Source: Moringa oleifera
Lineage: Eukaryota; Streptophyta; Magnoliopsida; Brassicales; Moringaceae
DNA length: 64,000 nucleotides
Assembly (NCBI GenBank): GCA_021397835.1
Contig: JAJFZO010000230.1
Coordinates: forward strand, 963,001 to 1,027,000
Direction of reading: 5' to 3'
In this document: piece after piece, positions 41,050-52,780 of the stretch
How the letters are laid out: the number at the start of each line of letters is the position of its first letter
Numbering within the stretch: the first letter of the stretch is position 1
The notes under the pieces: model-generated
What the model saw: the letters and a program-made list of their open reading frames with translations, nothing else
What the model was told of the DNA's origin: nothing
The model's database searches: none
Program-made: the position numbers and the translations under genes

Positions 41050-42290
41050 GTAATCCTAAATCCTATGCTCTACTAGCTCACCATTTATTCCACATCTCTT
41101 GTGCCAAAGTTTATCTTCATGTAGTCCTATCAATTGATGGTTTAATAGAATCAATAAACTCTATTTTATTGGATTGTTCTTGTGTTGGCCAGTATTGCAC
41201 ACAATATTTAGAGGATCCTAATCCATCTCCTTTCAAATGTAGTTATGCAATATATAACAAACAAAAATGATACACAATTGTATTTTTATATCATAAAAGC
41301 AAGGATTTCTTAGTATAGCTCATCGCATATTCAAGAATCCAAAACATTGTTCGATGACATTCTTAGCACCCGAATGCTTCATGTTGAAAAACTCTTCCAG
41401 CGAAGTTCGTTAATTTCCATGACTAAATTCTCTAAAATGGTAACATTGTCCTTTATATGGAAAAAGAAAACCTGATCCATTAGGTAATCACCATCTACCA
41501 AGTAATAGTAGCCGATCAGTTAAGATAAAAAAATATCAACGTAACAAAAAGATTAAGAAAAATTCATTCTCATTAAAAAAAAATTATTTATGTCAAAACC
41601 TTTATGAACCTTTAAACCATTTCTTCTAGTCACTGCATCTTTTAAAATGCGGATGTCATGTGTTGATCCTTCTCATCTCGATACGACATACATAAATTAC
41701 TTGTCTTGTGAGCAATTTCCTAAAACGTTGGCAGCAATATCAATTTTTCTTATTCTACATCTTGATTTGTTTGTCGTTGGTACACAAACTTCTATGTATG
41801 TTCCATTTAATGCTTTTAAATGATTCTACAACATTTGAAAAAATGTATATAAAATTTAAAGTATAAAATAAAATTTGACATAAGCTTTTAACATGAAGTG
41901 AAGGAATGAGTTCCTCAAAATTGATTTTGGTATTATTCAAAATTCTTTTTGACACCGAATCATTGCTTTTAAATACTCATGAAAACCTTTATTAGATCTC
42001 TTAAAATTGAAACTAATTATTTGATTATTAATATTATGTGCTAGGATGTACAAAAATATTCCAAGCATTTCCTCGATAAATATATTTTTTATGCTTACCA
42101 TACCCCCTCTGTCACATAGAAGCTTGTATAATTTTCTTAATAGTTCTCTACCCATTCTTAGTTGTGTTACACACTTGGTATTATTTTTGTAAACCAAATC
42201 ATATAAATAGCTTAATAGTTGATAAATCCTTAAAGCCATCTTTGGATTTTGTGTCATTTGTTTATAATAGATAAAAGATATGCGCACATT
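41050..42290 (-). pseudogene. PIF/Harbinger transposase (DDE superfamily), broken
   Basis: The N-terminal part, 42287-41937, is one open frame with the family blocks QLRMGRELLRKLYKLL and EEMLGIFLYILAHNI. The catalytic part follows at about 41815-41590 (LNGTYIEV, RKIDIAANVLGNCS, EGSTHDIRILKDA) and about 41525-41300 (YYYLVDGDYLMD, FFNMKHSGAKNVIEQCFGFL). Two of the three catalytic acidic residues are visible (D in STHD, E in VIEQ). The first, normally in LDGT, is Asn here (codon at 41805-41807), a GAT-to-AAT type change. Several stops and a frameshift separate the blocks. Together with the adjacent Myb-like relic this represents a formerly autonomous element. Its terminal repeats were not found. 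Confidence 0.78.
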
Positions 42291-42459
42291 GCAGCATAAG
42301 CTGCCATAATCATTTGTAATATCATAACTATCTCTTTTATCACTACAACTACTCTTCTATTTCTTGATAAAAGATGAGACATGTTTATTCTACATCATCA
42401 ACATATAAATATAATTTAGCATCTAATTTTAAAAGAAAACAAATGAAACCTAATAATAT

Positions 42460-42995
42460 AGATCATGATAATAAACAAAATAAGAACTAAGTTAAGGCAG
42501 ATGCTAGCACTTAAACTTGTGTGATTTCTTGCCAATTAATTGAATTGTTAGTAGGTTAATTAGATAATGAATAGTTCAAATGTTGTTAAATTATTTTATA
42601 GGCTAATTATCATTAAGAGATAGATAATTGTTATAGGTTAATATATCCAATTCGACTTGAAAGAAAGTTTTGATGTATTTTAGATTATTTGATCATTAAT
42701 TTTTATAATTAAATTGAGTATTGCATACTTTTGGATTAAATTTGATTTGTTAAGGTAAACCAAATTATCCTTGATCTTTTTCTAATATTATTCTCAAAAT
42801 CGCTTTACTTGCATGTGTAATTAATAATATAGCTTAAGGAATTAAATCTTACTTATTATTATCTAAATAATTTATAAGTTGTTTAAATCTTGGTACTTAG
42901 GCTAAGTCCTTGTGGGAATGATTTAAACTTTATCCTATATTATTTGAAAAGATTCGTGCATTTGCGAATTTAACACATTAAACACCATTGTAAAT
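42460..42995 (+). repeat. LTR-like repeat, uninterrupted copy
   Basis: This stretch matches 45465-45821 and continues into 50495-50665, where a copia element interrupts the second copy. Shared landmarks in order are ATAAACAAAA(T/C)AAGAACTAAGTTAAGG, GGATTAAATTTGATTTGTTAAGG, TTATTCTCAAAATC, AATTAAATCTTA and TTGCGAATTT. The 3' part (TCCTTGTGGGAATGATTT, then TTGCGAATTT) resembles the end of many plant gypsy LTRs. Its left end stops at the Harbinger relic. Confidence 0.78.
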
Positions 42996-44645
42996 ATTCG
43001 TTATGATTGATTGTAGGAAATCCTTATTATTTCTAGTATATTGTTGGAATAATTTTAAAACTATAAGGTAAAATGAGAAATAGTTGTCTTATGATTTCAA
43101 ATCTTATGAATGGAAGAAACAAGATTAATATGAAATAAGGTAGGTTATTCCAACTATCATACAAGTAACTATTTATCTTTTTTTTTTTAAAAAAAAGACA
43201 CGAAGCTATTTTCATCATGCGCATAAGTTAAGTTTAAGGATTAAGGGCTGAGTGATAATGAAGTCTTTATTCCTTCAAAATAATTCAATAAAAGGCAGAG
43301 GTGGAATGGTGATGAAACTTTAATTTTTTTTCCAAATTATGCATTTTTTTAAAAAAAATTCTATGAATACCTCAACAATTTCTTTTAAAAACTTAAAAAA
43401 TAACTTTGTTTAAGTAGTACTAATTTTAGGTATTATACGAATGCTAACCCTTTTGTACGTATAATTGACTTTTAAACCTGTTTTCTCTAAAAATCTAAAA
43501 GCAACTAGTTATCCTTTTTTTTTTTTTAATGTAATGTCTAATTACGCTTAAAAAGACTGGTGGTAGCTCTAGTGTCTTTAAAGCATTGAGTTTCCTCCCA
43601 TTTTCACACTAGAGGTTTTCCATTTGAAACCCTAGTTGTGACATCCATAAATAAAGAACTTTTATTTTCATTTTTTTCTTTGTAAAATCAGTTTGGGGTC
43701 CTTTAAATTGAAATCCATTATGACAGTAAACAAGTATGTAAAGAAGAAAACCATAAAAAAAAGTTGGAAGCATTGTAGACATATGAGTTAGTAGTTGCTC
43801 AAAAAAAGCTAAAAATAAATGCCATAAAATCCAAAAGTAGAAGTAATGAGTGAAACAACAACAACGATTAAAGGTCTTAGAAAAAAGAGGACTTAGATGA
43901 AGAAAAAGGAGATGCAACCCTTTTATAATATCAAAAAGATATGTTTTGATGCAAATCAAGAATGATCCCCACAGTAGGAAGTCAATCCAATAACAAGGTA
44001 CCTCTACAAAGTGAAAAAAATAATGGAGATTATAAAACTTTTTGTAAGAACTAGATTCAAGCACGTAACATAATGTGGTGACTCAAAGTACTTGATTAGG
44101 GGGACCATACCACAAAAAAGTATCCAAATTGCATAATTGAATAATTTAAAAAAGAAGCTTCCATAAAGGGACATGGCACTGCAAAAAATTAGTATGAACA
44201 ACCTAAAGGAAACGATAAGAAAATTCACCCTTAATTTAGAAGGCTCATGCAAGATCATAAAAGGCTTTAAGATGTAGCACCGATGAGCCCTCTAAAGGCT
44301 AGATAGAATCTCAAAACCCAAAATTTAGAACTCTTATAACTTGAAAAATGCACTATCTATAACCTAAAATTGATCTAGTTTGTTTGCAAAACAAAAACCG
44401 ATAAAGATATAACATTTTTATCGTATCATACTTCTTGTCTACAATTATGACAAGTAATTGTTTTGAAGCTCAAGGGTCTAGAACCGTAAAGAGTAAAAAG
44501 GTTGCATAAAAAAAAGGCCTCAATAGTTATAGACCTAAGAAAGAATATTGCTAAGTGCTTTTAGTGCAGAAAATTAAGACTCTCAAAAGATAGCAGCATC
44601 TTAGCCAAAAGAGAGGCCCCCAAAAAGAATCAATATGTCATGATG
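42996..44645. other. No gene recognised
   Basis: Two minus-strand frames of 151 and 84 codons (44064-43609 and 44258-44004) translate into Phe/Leu/Tyr-rich low-complexity protein typical of the complement of A-rich DNA. No family resemblance, start context or splice structure supports them. Confidence 0.45.
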
Positions 44646-44649
44646 AGTT

Positions 44650-45821
44650 AGTTTTACTAACACTTAAGAGTCTTTTACTTGCTAGTTTACTGGTTAATTA
44701 GGAACTTTTGTTTTATTTTCATGCTTTTTATGTTTATTTTATAGTTAGATCAACTAGGAAGAAATAACAAAAGTCAATAAAAAGTCAACTCCAATGCCTC
44801 CACTTTAGATTTTAAAGTTGTAGCTTCAATTAGAAAGTTTAGGAAATTAGTCTTTTATTAATTTTTATTAGAGTTAAGTCTTTAGGTATAAATATGATAC
44901 GTGGTATATTTATAAAAAGGAGATAAATACCGCGAGATAAACACCAAAAGAAGATAAATACTAGAAAGAAGTAGACAATAAAAAGAGATGGGTACCAAAA
45001 AAAAGATAGATAGCAAAATGAGATAGCCACTAGAAAGAGATAAATATCAAAAAAAGATAGACATAGAAAGGAAATAGACACTAGAAAAGGATATAAACTG
45101 GGGGGAGAAATCTTGGTGGAAAATGAGAGATAGATGAAAAGGGAGATAGAGAAAGAAAAATTCAAGAACTCAAGATTGAGATTGAAGATTGAAGATTTTT
45201 TTGGAGTTCTTTTTTTTTTAAAAAAAAAAATGGCTTTGTCTCTCTTTTCTTTTGTCTTTTATTTTGTTATTTCTTTCATTATAAATAAGAACTAAATTTT
45301 TTATTAGTGAAACCTATACATTGAAGTTTTAATCCAAATTTATAGTTTTCTTTATTTGGTCAATTGCTTATTATTATTCTTTATGCTTATGGATGTTAAA
45401 GCTTACATTCATTTCATTAATTGATTAAACTTGGCATTGAAACTTTAAATTAGTTTAATTAGATTATGAGAATAAACAAAACAAGAACTAAGTTAAGGTA
45501 GAACTATTACTTAGGCTTGTTTGATAAATTTGCTAATTAATTGAATAGTTAATAGATTAATTAAGCAATGAATAATCAAGATTTCAATGAATTGCTTTAT
45601 AGCGTAATATCATTTAAAAAATAAATAATTTGCTAATATATTCCATTCAATCCTAGAGGGAATTATGATGCATTTTGCATTATTCCATCATTGATTTGCA
45701 TAATGAAGATGATTACTGCATGCTTTGGATTAAATTTGATTTGTTAAGGTCAATCCAATTATCTTTAATCTTTTTATGATATTATTCTCAAAATCATTTA
45801 GTTGCATTTGTAGTTAATAAT
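44650..45821 (+). mobile_element. LTR-like repeat, copy interrupted by the copia element (5' part)
   Basis: Non-coding sequence with a TATA-like TATTTATAAAAAGG at about 44908-44920, a purine-rich minisatellite just after it, and the stretch from 45465 homologous to 42460-42860. It breaks off at the copia LTR at 45822 and resumes at 50495. The layout (promoter-like box, leader, C/T-rich then gene-less tail) suggests an LTR of a gypsy element. No coding part was identified. Confidence 0.5.
44922..45098 (+). repeat. Purine-rich minisatellite, 17-18 bp unit
   Basis: About ten degenerate head-to-tail units of the type GATAAATACCAAAAGAA or GATAGACACTAGAAAGA. The unit length drifts between 16 and 18 bp. 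The minus-strand 108-codon frame here is a product of this repeat (FLVSISFLC-like cycles), not a gene. Confidence 0.82.
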
Positions 45822-46030
45822 TGTTAGAGAGTCTTATGTCGAAAATTAAAATAGATTATTTTTAGATATGCTAGCTATAATATACTAGCTGTAATATTAT
45901 TCTTTATAATAGAAAAGGAGTAATTTACTCGTTGATTGGGAGGTTGCTACCACGTATATATAGGTATTGTATTTTTATTGTAAAAGATGCAAGAATAATA
46001 ACCTTTTCTTCAAAATTCTGCCTGTTTACA
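45822..46030 (+). repeat. 5' LTR of the copia element
   Basis: 209 bp, starts TG and ends CA. It contains GTATATATAGG near 45953-45963 as a probable TATA region for element transcription. Confidence 0.92.
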
Positions 46031-46042
46031 TGGTATCAAAGC
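46031..46042 (+). other. Primer-binding site of the copia element
   Basis: TGGTATCAAAGC is one base from the common TGGTATCAGAGC, which is complementary to the 3' part of plant initiator methionine tRNA. Confidence 0.85.
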
Positions 46043-46200
46043 TAGGTTCATTTTAATCTTAAACTTTTTTTTTTGTGTGGGTTAATCAATCCCTTCTTGT
46101 GTGATTGATTTTTTTTACCTCTTTTTTTGAGGTTGTGCCTCTGTGTTTGAGGCTGTACATTTTATTTTATTTTATTTTGGTACTTGAATTATAATTAAAG

Positions 46201-49200
46201 ATGTCAGACAACATGTCTTACTCTAATTTCTGTTGGAATTACCGTGAAGTTTAATGGTAAAAATTATGCTCTTTGGTCTTAAGTATTTCGTACCTTCCTT
46301 GGTTCTCAAGGCCATGATCATCATCTAGTTCAAACGATAATAGATGCTAAGGACTCCAAATATAGCGCTTGGCATCAATCTGATTATGCCGTGAAAATGT
46401 GGCTGCTGAATTCTTTGGAACCTGAGATTACTGCCTTCGTTAGATTAATATCAACTGCTAAGGAAATGTGATATTCTATTAAAGAAATGTTCTCAAATGA
46501 TGGTAATAATTCTTAAATTTTTTTCTTTGTTTCAACAACTTATTGATAACAAACAAAGTGAAAAATCCCTTTCAAAATTTTTCACTGCCTATAAAGGAAT
46601 TATCAATGAATTTCGTGAATTGCAACCCCTTTCTACAGATCTAAAAACTCAAAAACATCAATGGAAAAATCTCTTTGTTTGTGGATTTCTTATGAATCTG
46701 AATGACCAATACAATACTCTCGAAAGTCAATTACTTGGAGAAAGCACAATGCCTACTCTTCAAGCAACCTTCTTTCGCTTGCAATTAGCCTTTTTAACTC
46801 CATTATCTCCACCTATTACTATCGAACATTCTTTTATGTTTGCACAAGGACATGGGCACAATATTGGAAAAAGTAAAAGATGTGATATAAAATGTGATTT
46901 TTGTGGCAAAAGAAATTAGACTCAAGATATATGTTGGGACAAACATGGTAAACTTGAATGGGCTACCAAACGTACCAAAAAGCACAATACTCCTAAGGCA
47001 GCTATTTCTACATTCTCTTATGATGGTTCTATTTCTTCAGTTGGATTTGATGATGTTATTCAAATTTCCAAAGTGGAGTATGAATGGTTAATCCAATCAC
47101 AACCTAATTCTATTGCCTCTCATACCTTCGAAACAGGTATTGCTGTAATTGAAACTTTTTCTAGCAATTCGTGGTTAATAGATTCCGGTGTATCAAATCA
47201 CATGACTGGGAACCAACTTCAGTTTCATACTTTTACCTTTTGTCAATCACTATCATTGATTACTGTTGTTGATAAGTCTGTTTCTACTGTCTTTGGGTTT
47301 GATACTGTTCACACTCCTTCTCTTACACTTAATCAAGTATTACATGTTCCCAAATTATCATTTAATCTTCTCTCAATAAATTAAATCACAAAATCTTTAA
47401 ATTATTCTGTAACCTTCTTTCCGACTCATTGTATTTTTCAAGATCTTCAGACGAATACATTGATTGGACACGGCTCTGAATCAAAAGGTGTTTATTATCT
47501 TAATTCTTCTGTTACTGCTATTGCTGGTAGTATGTCTCCTTATGATTAGCATTGTTATTTAGGTCATTCTAGTTTTTTCAAGTAAAAAAAAAAACAATAA
47601 CTTTTGTTGAGTATGCTGCTTTAATAAAATGTGATGCATGTCAGTTGGGAAAACATCACAGGTAATCTTTTTCTCATAGAGAGAGTCAAAGTTTAAGTCC
47701 TTTTAACTTTGTTCACTTCGATGGATGGGGGTCTTGTCATTATACTACTTTGTGCGATCGTAAGTATTTTATCACTTTTGTGGATGATTATTCTTGAATG
47801 ACTTGGATTTATTTGTTAAAAGACAAGTCTTATGTCTTTGATGTATTTCAAACATTTTATAATGAAATAAAGACTCAATTTTTAACCAGTATTTGTGTTT
47901 TACGATCTATAATACTTTAGAATATATGAAAACTAACTTGTCTCATTTTTGTTTTGCAAATGGTATTATTCACCAATCATCATATGCTCATACTCCGCAA
48001 TAAAATGGTATGACAGAATGTAAAAACAGACATCTTCTTGATATTGCTAGTACTATTATGATTTAAATAAATGTGCCCAAATACTTTTGGAGTGATGTCG
48101 TACTCACTGCTAGATTTCTCATTAATTGGACGCCATCTTCAACTCTTAGAGGTAACATTCCTTTTGAATATCTTTTTTCAGATTGTCCACTCTTTTCTAT
48201 AACTCTACAAATTTTTAGGTGTGTTTGCTTCGTTCATTTATTTGAAATTGGTATGGATAAATTGTCTCATAGGGCTTTCCGTCATGTTTTCTTAAGGTAT
48301 CTTCAAACTCAAAAAGGTTATAAATGTTATGATCCAGTGTCAAAAAGAATTTTTATTTTCGCTGATGTCATATTTTTGAGTCGAAATTATTTTCTTAAAA
48401 CTCTAAAGTCAAAGAGTTAGTTCCCTTTCCTACCACAGTAACATCATCTCCTTTGACTCTAGCTTCTTCAAAACTTATCTAAGCTTACATAAGAAGGAAT
48501 AAGTTACAAACTTCTCTTGTCTCACAGCCACCTTCTTCAATGCATTCTACTGATAATCTTGATGATTTGCCAATAGCTCTCTGAAAAGGTAAACGCTTTT
48601 GTACCCAGCATTCTATTGGTAATATTATTTTCTTTAATCACCTCAGTCTTGTTTTTTGTTCTTTAGCTTTATCATTATCAATCATGTTTATTCCTAAGAA
48701 TTATCCAGAGGCAGTTCAAGATTCTAACTGGAAATAGGCTATGAATGAGGAAATGTCAACTCTTCTCAGTAGAAACACATAGGACTTGGTATCTATACCT
48801 GAAGAAGTTTCACCTGTTGCTTGTTGTTTGATCTTTACAATCAAATACAATCCCAATGGTTTTGTTGATTGGTATAAAGCCTGACTAGTTGCAAAAGGAT
48901 ACATGCAGACACCAGGTATCGACTTCTTTAAAACCTTTTCACCTGTTACTAGATTAAACTCTATTCATGTGGTCATCTCAGTTGCAGATTGGCCACTGTA
49001 TCAACTAGATGTCAAGAATGCATTTTTTTTACAGAGATTTGAATGGCAGTTGCAGATTGGCCACTGTATTAACTAGATGTCAAGAATGCATTTTTTTTTA
49101 CAGAGATTTGAATGAGGAAGTTTATATGAAGCAACCACTTGGCTTTGTTACTCAAGGGGAGACCCATGTAGTATGTAAGCTCAATAAGGCTATTTATGGA

Positions 49201-50278
49201 TTAAAACAGAGTCCTAGAGCTTGGTTTGATAAGTTTAACCAAGTTGTTTTTGCAGCAGGATTCAAGCGAAGTCAAGCTGATCATTCAGTTTTTGTAAAAC
49301 ATAGTTCATTGGGGATTGTAATACTTATTGTTTATGTTGATGATATGCTCTTGTCAAGTAGTAATGTAAATGGAATTGAAGCAGTGAAATACTTGCACTA
49401 ATAATTTGTCACCAAAGATCTTGGTCAATTAAGGTGCTTTCTTGGTATTAAAGTTGCTTGTAGTAAAGAAGGTGTAGTACTGTCTCAAAGAAAGTATGCA
49501 TTGATCTATTACAAGAAGTAGGTTTACTTGGTGCAAAATCATTGGATACACCAATGGAACCTAATCTTGACTTGTGGGAGGAAGATGATGACTTTATAGA
49601 CTATGGACAATACATAAGACTTATTGGGAAGCTTATTTACTTAATAGTTACTAGATCGGATATTATGCATGCCTTGGGTTTGATTAGTCAATTCATGGAC
49701 AAGCCTAAAAAAAGTCATTGGCAGACTACCTGCAATATTTTGAGATATATAAAAAAATTTCCTAAAAAAGGATTATGGTTCAAAAATAACAATCACATGA
49801 AATTAGCTGGTTATTCTGATGCTAGATATGCCGGTGACAATAGTGATAGAAAATCTACATCTGGATGTTGTGCCTTTGTGGGTGAGAATCTAATAACTTG
49901 AAAGAGTAAGAAACAGATAGTTGTATCAAAATCTAGTGCTGAAGTAGAATATCATGCCATAGCTCAAATAACATGTAAGCTGATTTGGTTGAAAGCTCTC
50001 CTCAAAGATTTCGGTATCACCTATTCAGATTCTATTCTATGCATTGTGATAATCAAGCTGCAATTCATATTGCAAGCGATCCTATTTTTCATGAACAAGC
50101 AAAGCATATAGAAATTGATTGTCATTTTATGAGAAATGCAGTTACTGATAAGAAGATTTGCACTCCTTTTACACCTTCAAGAGAAATTACTGATATGTTT
50201 ACTAAAGCATTTAAGAAGGAAGATTTCCACAGATTGAGTGACAAGCTTTGCATGATAGACATCTATGCTCCAACTTGA
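46201..50278 (+). pseudogene. Copia gag-pol polyprotein, broken
   Basis: Domains in order: gag from about 46243 (FNGKNYALWS, then a long frame to 46919) with zinc knuckle CDFCGKRN ... CWDKH at about 46890-46945. Protease follows at about 47172 (WLIDSGVSNHMTG). The pre-integrase HCYLGH box is near 47550. Integrase runs 47640-48420 (CDACQLGK, TPQ-stop-NGM, NVPKYFWSDVVLTA). Reverse transcriptase spans about 48700-49400 (LVAKGYMQTPGIDFF, LYQLDVKNAF, EVYMKQPLGF, YGLKQSPRAWFDKF and the active site YVDDMLLSS). RNase H runs 49800-50250 (KSTSGCCAF, SSAEVEYHA). At least a dozen stops and several frameshifts, including a 68-bp duplication in reverse transcriptase, disable it. Confidence 0.93.
48981..49117 (+). 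repeat. 68-bp tandem duplication inside reverse transcriptase
   Basis: Copies start at 48981 and 49049 (both GTTGCAGATTGGCCACTGTA). The second copy has one extra T in its T-run. The 68-bp length is not a multiple of three, so it breaks the frame between DVKNAF and EEVYMKQP. Confidence 0.93.
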
Positions 50279-50285
50279 GGGGGAG
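50274..50285 (+). other. Polypurine tract of the copia element
   Basis: CTTGAGGGGGAG abuts the TG start of the 3' LTR, the standard position for plus-strand priming. Confidence 0.85.
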
Positions 50286-50494
50286 TGTTAGAAAGTCTTA
50301 TGTTGAAAATTAAAGTAAATTATTTTTAGATATGCTAGCTGTAACATACTAGCTATAATATTATTGTCTATAATAAGAAATGAGTAATTTACTCCTTGAT
50401 TGGTAGGCTGCTACCATATATATATAGGTGTTGTATTTTTATTGTAAAGGGTGTAAGAATAATATTCTTTTCTCTAAAATTCTACGTGTTTGTA
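50286..50494 (+). repeat. 3' LTR of the copia element
   Basis: 209 bp, starts TG and ends TA where the 5' copy has CA. Differences from the 5' copy are mostly transitions. Confidence 0.92.
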
Positions 50495-50665
50495 ATAACT
50501 TAGCTAAAAGAATTAAATCTTATTTATTATTATTGTATAAATAATTTTGAAGTTGTTTAAATCTTGTAGTTAGGCTCAACCTCATAGGGATGATTTTGAC
50601 TTCATCTTGCATTACTTGAGATGACCTATACACTTGCGAATTTGATACATCACATCATTAAACCA
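50495..50665 (+). repeat. 3' part of the LTR-like repeat split by the copia element
   Basis: Resumes homology with 42830-42995 directly after the copia target duplication (AATTAAATCTTATTTATTATTAT, GTTGTTTAAATCTTG, TTGCGAATTT). Confidence 0.78.
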
Positions 50666-51754
50666 AGATGAATTAGGTTGGATAAAGAAGGCTTGAGTTA
50701 GACAAAGATGGCTTCAATTGCACCAAGACTACTACGATTGCACTATAATAACTCCAACCATAATAAAACAGCTGTAGCTACACTAAGACAACTATAATTA
50801 CATAAAGATAGTTGCTATCCCACTAAATCTACTATGATCATATTTAACATCACAATAGCTTCTAGACTATACAAGGTAATCTTATACTAATTGATACAAA
50901 AAATAATATATAGTATAGGCTAAATCCTAATGAGCTAAAGCTAAATAGGTTCCTATATGGGACCATGAAATTTCAAGTCTCATAAGGATCTTGAGGACAA
51001 GTTTGCATGAGACTTCCTAAATAGGCACTTATAAGACCTGCAACTTTTTACTATATCTTACTAACATAACTAGGTACCTACAAGACTTATATGCTTTCAA
51101 TATTACCAAGTACCTACTGGCTTGAATGACATCGACTAAACAATTACTTACAAGTCTTAAACAAGTTATAATACAATAGAGATAGGTACTTGTCGAACCC
51201 AATTTATAATTATCATTGATGGATACCTATAAGACCTATTTATAGCCACATTAACAGGTATCTATGGGACCTGTTTTAAAGCTACATTAAGTAGATATGG
51301 GACTGATATATACGTTGAGGCTACTATAAGCTTAGGCACCTAAGAGTCCCAATTGTTTTATACAAAAACCATGTGTCTACTAAGCCTTTATTTTGGACTA
51401 TTAAGGAAAGTACTTAATCGCTCAGTTATTCGAATGAAGTAGGCTAACAATGGCAAAAGAGCTTGTAAAGCAACAATAAAAAAAGGGCACATGAGCAAAA
51501 AAGAGGCAAACAGGTAGAGTACCCAGACCATTTCTACTTAAGTATTTATCAAATGTTATTACTCAATATTTGTCAAGCCAATATCATACCATTCATAACA
51601 TTAATGCATTGTTTAAAATGATGTAAGATAGTATCAAACATATCAGTAAAAAAATATGTGCTACTTAGATTACAAACCCAAGGAATAAAACTCAACTTGT
51701 TCAGAGGTGTCTCAAATTAGTAGGCTTGAGACATAAGCCAAGTCAATTTTTATC
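50666..51754. other. Non-coding region with a degenerate 36-bp repeat
   Basis: No gene is visible. It lies directly after the split LTR-like repeat and could be the leader of the same old retroelement. 50690-50830 also shows repeated ACTA / CACTAAGA-like words. Confidence 0.4.
51023..51306. repeat. Degenerate tandem repeat, about 36-bp period
   Basis: An AGGTACCTATAAGACCTG-like word starts at about 51023, 51072, 51108, 51142, 51184, 51221, 51256 and 51290. Spacing is mostly 34-42 bp. The words vary but keep the order (A/G)GxTA-CCTA-(C/T)AAGAC or GGGAC. Confidence 0.6.
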
Positions 51755-52780
51755 TCCTTCAGTAGGGGTGAGCATTCAGTTAATTCTGTTCCTTTGGTTT
51801 GAAAATTTTAAAAACTGAATTAACCGAATTTTTTTATAAAGTAACAGAAATCGACTGAATTTAAAAGATAACCAAATTAACCGAATCAAATTTTTTTTAA
51901 TCGGTTTAATCAGTTACTGAATAAACCAAATAAACCGAAAATTTATTTAGGTTCAAATTTTATATTTTTTACTTTTAAACTATTTTAAATCTTAACAACA
52001 ATTTACAAATCAAATATATATGATATATCATTAATAATCTATTCATATGGATGAAATATATAATTAAACTTTACTCTAATAACATTCTCATATATATTTA
52101 CATGAAAATCGACATCTCTAATATATAAAAATTAAAATTTTTATACATCAATAACAACTTTCAGAATATAAAAAACTTCTAATCGTAAAAAAAAATTTAC
52201 ATCAAAATACAGCTGGTACATGATAAATTAGTATTTAGCAAATTAACAACATCAAAAGGAGCATTTTATTGAAATTGCAATCCTTGTTTTTTCTATTTCG
52301 CATTTAGTTCCTTAAAAAAGTTTTCTTCAACTAATCAAATGGCTGAAAATCAAAAAAATAAAAATAAAAAACAAGTGTAAGATTGTTAAAAAAGAAATAA
52401 GTGCATTCTTATATATTGATATGATAAAAACTTACCCAAATGAAGCTCCTCCTAAATAAGTTGATATGATACTATAAAAATATTATATGATAAGATTATA
52501 TGCAAATAATATTTATGCTTCACATATAACATCTTAATAACTAATATTTCTTTTTTATGATAATCAATCAATAAAAAAATCAAAAAATAAAAATCAATTC
52601 ACTATCAAAATCTCAACTATATAAGATATAAAACTAATAGTAATAGAAAAAATTACCTTGAAATAGCAATACACTTCCACACTAATCAATTGTAGCATCC
52701 AATGCAATTTTTAACAAATCTATAAACACATAATCAAATTTGGTATTAAGAAAAGTGGTATTAAGCTTATCCAATAAAGA

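Larger units (their letters stand above)
45822..50494 (+). mobile_element. Ty1/copia retrotransposon with both LTRs, decayed
   Basis: The element is 4673 bp. Its 209-bp LTRs lie at 45822-46030 and 50286-50494, both starting TGTTAGA. A primer-binding site (TGGTATCAAAGC, initiator-Met tRNA type) directly follows the 5' LTR. A purine-rich tract (TTGAGGGGGAG) directly precedes the 3' LTR. Flanking bases are ATAAT (45817-45821) and ATAAC (50495-50499), a 5-bp target duplication with one change. The LTRs differ at roughly 29 of 209 positions by eye (about 14 percent), so the insertion is old. Coding order gag, protease, integrase, reverse transcriptase, RNase H defines copia. It sits inside an older LTR-like repeat. 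Confidence 0.95.

Noticed and set aside
43609..44258. Minus-strand frames of 151 and 84 codons
   Set aside because: Phe/Leu/Tyr-rich translation of the complement of A-rich DNA; no domain, no supporting gene structure.
44839..45165. 108-codon minus-strand frame with cyclic hydrophobic protein
   Set aside because: Produced by the 17-18 bp purine-rich minisatellite read on the opposite strand.
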